DNA of 8,249 nucleotides from JAABYT01 sp041581935 (GTDB taxonomy: Bacteria; Pseudomonadota; Gammaproteobacteria; HK1). The stretch lies in the NCBI GenBank assembly GCA_041581935.1, contig JBFICP010000145.1, positions 1 through 8,249 of the forward strand, read 5' to 3'. The translations under genes were made by a program, and so were the position numbers. Below the pieces are notes generated by a model. The model was not told the DNA's origin, ran no database searches, and saw only the letters and a list, made by a program, of their open reading frames with translations. Positions 6,852 through 8,249 of this stretch are shown here, piece after piece; within the stretch, counting starts at the first letter, position 1; every line of letters starts with the position of its first letter.

Positions 6852-6869
6852 ATCACCCCTCTGCGTGAT
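6852..6869 (-). promoter_or_regulatory. Shine-Dalgarno of the aminotransferase gene, inside a small predicted stem-loop
   Basis: On the minus strand GAGGGG (6861-6856) sits six bases before the ATG at 6849, a strong ribosome binding site that decides the start. It is flanked by ATCAC (6869-6865) and GTGAT (6856-6852), which can pair and leave GCAGAGGG in the loop. The five-base stem is weak, and whether it affects translation is speculative. Confidence 0.45.
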
Positions 6870-6980
6870 GTGATGATAAAGGAAATACGCGCGAAAGAGA
6901 TGGTTCCGGTGCTTGGATCGCAGGTTTCACCGAACTAGTCTTGGGGCTGGGGGTCGAAGCATGCAGGATTCAGGGGCGAC

Positions 6981-6985
6981 GAGGA
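6981..6985 (+). promoter_or_regulatory. Shine-Dalgarno deciding the lipoprotein start
   Basis: GAGGA lies eight bases before the ATG at 6994. This start also places the charged-then-hydrophobic signal peptide at the very N-terminus, whereas the upstream in-frame TTG (6913) and ATG (6961) would add an arginine-rich, glycine-rich tail that does not fit a lipoprotein signal. Confidence 0.55.
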
Positions 6986-6993
6986 CGCAGGGC

Positions 6994-7596
6994 ATGACTG
7001 CATCGAACACTATGTTACTGCGGGCGGGTGCCTGGTTGCTGGCAGCCACGACGTTGCTGCTCGGCGGGTGCGTCGGCAGCACCACGCTCATCCGGGACTG
7101 CTGCTACGAGGGCGACGCAGCCCTTGTCTACCTCGACGAGGTGGAATTTATTGCTCCCGACGGGAACATCTCGAAGTTCGCCGACATCTACCCCGGATTT
7201 GTCTCCCAGGACAGCTTTCTCACAAAGTCCTTTCCCTTCAGAAAGGTACAGATCTCTCAAGTCACCTATGATTCTCTGGCTGTCATTTTGCCACTCTACG
7301 ACGCCAACAAAAACGGCTTCCTGGAGGAGCCCGAAGTTACCGTGCTGTATCTGCGCGAAGGCGCCCTCGGCATGGGCCGCAAGGTCGATCATCTGGCGGT
7401 GAAGGGGAAAAGATTCGACGCCATCATGACCTCGAGATCGAATGTCGGCGGACTGATGAACTATCTCGACGCGCGTCAGAATTCGTTGAGCAAAGAGGTG
7501 CAGGCGGAGTTTCGAGATATGGAACGTGTCGGACTCGACATCATTCAACGCGGCAGCGAGGGTCCGGATCGCCAGAGCAGGCAATTTACTCCATGA
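6994..7596 (+). CDS. Hypothetical lipoprotein with a single EF-hand calcium-binding loop
   Basis: I do not recognise the family. The 200-residue product starts with a type II signal peptide: R10, a hydrophobic stretch (about 11-23) and lipobox LGGC with the modified cysteine at C26; residue +2 is Val rather than Asp, which in enterobacterial rules would favour the outer membrane. An adjacent cysteine pair (C36-C37, in RDCCYEG) follows closely. Residues 103-114 (DANKNGFLEEPE) satisfy a canonical EF-hand loop: D at 1, N at 3, N at 5, G at 6, L at 8, E at 12. The preceding YDSLAVILPLY and following VTVLYLREGALG could be the flanking helices. The rest is polar with no other known motif. It stands alone on the plus strand between two minus-strand genes, so context gives no role. 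A calcium-responsive envelope protein is a guess from the loop. Confidence 0.82.
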   Translation: MTASNTMLLRAGAWLLAATTLLLGGCVGSTTLIRDCCYEGDAALVYLDEVEFIAPDGNISKFADIYPGFVSQDSFLTKSFPFRKVQISQVTYDSLAVILPLYDANKNGFLEEPEVTVLYLREGALGMGRKVDHLAVKGKRFDAIMTSRSNVGGLMNYLDARQNSLSKEVQAEFRDMERVGLDIIQRGSEGPDRQSRQFTP

Positions 7597-7656
7597 GTAG
7601 CCACCCGGCCGTGCCGTCTGCAGCCAAGTAGCTCGCGCACGAGCGGAACAGCCGAC

Positions 7657-8249
7657 TCAAAAGCGATCGACTCGATAAGACTCGAGGTCGATGTTGGGTG
7701 TGCGCCCGGCGAGCAGATCCGCGATCAGCCGCCCCGTTCGCGGCGCGCAGGTGAGTCCGACGTGCTGGTGCCCGAACGCATAGAAGATACCGTCGTGCAG
7801 CCGTGATCGGCCAATGACGGGAAGGCTGTCCGGCAACGATGGCCTTTGCCCCATCCAGCGGCTGTAGCGCTCGATGTTCACACCGGGAAACAGATCGCGC
7901 GCCTGGTCCCGCAGCGCTTCGGCGCGACGATAATTCGGCGCCGCGTCGAGGCCCGCGAACTCCGCGGTGCCCGCAAGCCTCAAACCATCGTCCATGGGTG
8001 TGGCGAGAAACTTCCCCTTCGCCGAGCCGACGATCGTGCGGAGCTCGACACGCGGATCGTGCAATACGACATGGTAACCGCGCTCCGCCTCCAGGGGCAC
8101 CGGCTCACCGCACCGGGCAGCGAGCCGGCCGGACCATGCGCCGGCGGCGATCACGACCCTGTCGCTCACGATGGGGCCTGCGTCGGTGGCGAGGCGCACG
8201 CCTCCCGCTTCGAGCGGCTCGATATCGAGGACATCCCGCTCGAGCAGTA
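7657..8249 (-). CDS. DAO-family FAD-dependent oxidoreductase (D-amino-acid dehydrogenase/glycine oxidase-like), 5' end outside window
   Basis: The reverse strand is open from the right edge to TGA at 7659-7657, giving the last 196 residues of a protein usually about 400-420 long; the N-terminal Rossmann GxGxxG is outside. Seen: DRVVIAAGAWSG, the DAO-family FAD segment near the middle of these proteins; a substrate-domain stretch with ERGYHVVL and GKFLATPMDDGLRLAGTAEF; and the C-terminal FAD motif RPSLPDSLPVIG followed by FYAFGHQHVGLTCAPRTGRLIADLLAG. Relatives oxidise D-amino acids, glycine or N-methyl amino acids, passing electrons to oxygen or the respiratory chain. The spacing of these blocks is most like DadA-type dehydrogenases. 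A GTG at 8199 is in frame but lies inside the domain, so it is not the true start. It converges with the lipoprotein gene (60-base gap). In this neighbourhood a role in amine or amino-acid catabolism is plausible but not proven. Confidence 0.9.
   Translation of the reverse strand, partial: LLERDVLDIEPLEAGGVRLATDAGPIVSDRVVIAAGAWSGRLAARCGEPVPLEAERGYHVVLHDPRVELRTIVGSAKGKFLATPMDDGLRLAGTAEFAGLDAAPNYRRAEALRDQARDLFPGVNIERYSRWMGQRPSLPDSLPVIGRSRLHDGIFYAFGHQHVGLTCAPRTGRLIADLLAGRTPNIDLESYRVDRF

Larger units (their letters stand above)
6850..6993. promoter_or_regulatory. Divergent intergenic region between aminotransferase and lipoprotein genes
   Basis: 144 bases separate the two divergent starts. On the minus strand TATCAT (6878-6873) matches five of six sigma-70 -10 positions and lies 23 bases upstream of the aminotransferase ATG, but no good -35 is seen at 16-18 bases. 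A short stem-loop around the Shine-Dalgarno is listed separately. No convincing promoter for the lipoprotein gene was recognised. Confidence 0.35.

Noticed and set aside
5950..6873. A 307-codon open frame on the plus strand
   Set aside because: Antisense to the transaminase gene, which has catalytic Lys and PLP-binding motifs in the right order.
7631..7644. GCTCG-CGCA-CGAGC hairpin between the lipoprotein and FAD genes as a terminator
   Set aside because: Five-base stem without a T-run on either side; not enough to call an intrinsic terminator.
1..8249. Search for tRNA, rRNA, CRISPR repeats, IS ends, direct repeats and att sites
   Set aside because: By eye no cloverleaf, regularly spaced repeats, transposase motif or terminal inverted repeats were recognised; the window is almost filled by metabolic and regulatory genes.

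Overview
The window is dense, GC-rich protein-coding DNA with short intergenic gaps (about 180 bases or less). Protein styles point to a proteobacterium, probably an environmental alpha- or gammaproteobacterium: a class III cyclase–TolB–TPR fusion, a non-pyrrolysine MttB homologue, an IclR/HyuA pair, a DAO-family FAD enzyme and a Gram-negative lipoprotein. I cannot name a genus from sequence alone. No RNA genes, CRISPR arrays, insertion sequences or att sites were seen.

Layout: (1) 1-1624, minus: hyuA, a hydantoinase/oxoprolinase A subunit cut by the left edge. It is absent from simple complete-ORF lists because it starts with GTG and runs off the window. (2) 1617-2372, minus: an IclR-type regulator whose stop overlaps the hyuA start by 8 bases. 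(3) 2373-2556: a relatively AT-rich divergent control region with a 14-base perfect palindrome and two inverted repeats of identical geometry. (4) 2557-4338, plus: adenylate/guanylate cyclase–TolB-like–TPR protein. (5) 4361-5896, plus: MttB-superfamily methyltransferase, 22 bases behind the cyclase and probably co-transcribed. (6) 5920-6849, minus: fold-type IV PLP transaminase resembling (R)-amine transaminases, convergent with the MttB gene. (7) 6994-7596, plus: a small lipoprotein with one canonical EF-hand loop. (8) 7657-8249, minus: C-terminal part of a D-amino-acid-dehydrogenase/glycine-oxidase-like FAD enzyme, cut by the right edge.

Functional reading (inference): four of the seven genes are enzymes of nitrogenous small molecules (cyclic amide hydrolysis, C1 removal from methylated amines, transamination, amino-acid/secondary-amine oxidation). 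This suggests an accessory catabolic neighbourhood for a methylated amine, betaine, creatinine-like or hydantoin-like substrate. The IclR protein would sense a ligand for the hyuA arm, while the cyclase gene sits at the head of the MttB transcription unit. The strands alternate, so this is a cluster of at least four transcription units, not one operon. No corrinoid protein, corrinoid activase, transporter or hyuB lies inside the window. I found no clearly new defence or mobile system; the most unusual items are the cyclase–MttB pairing, the 9-codon ORF joining them with ATGA overlaps at both ends, and the paired dyads upstream.
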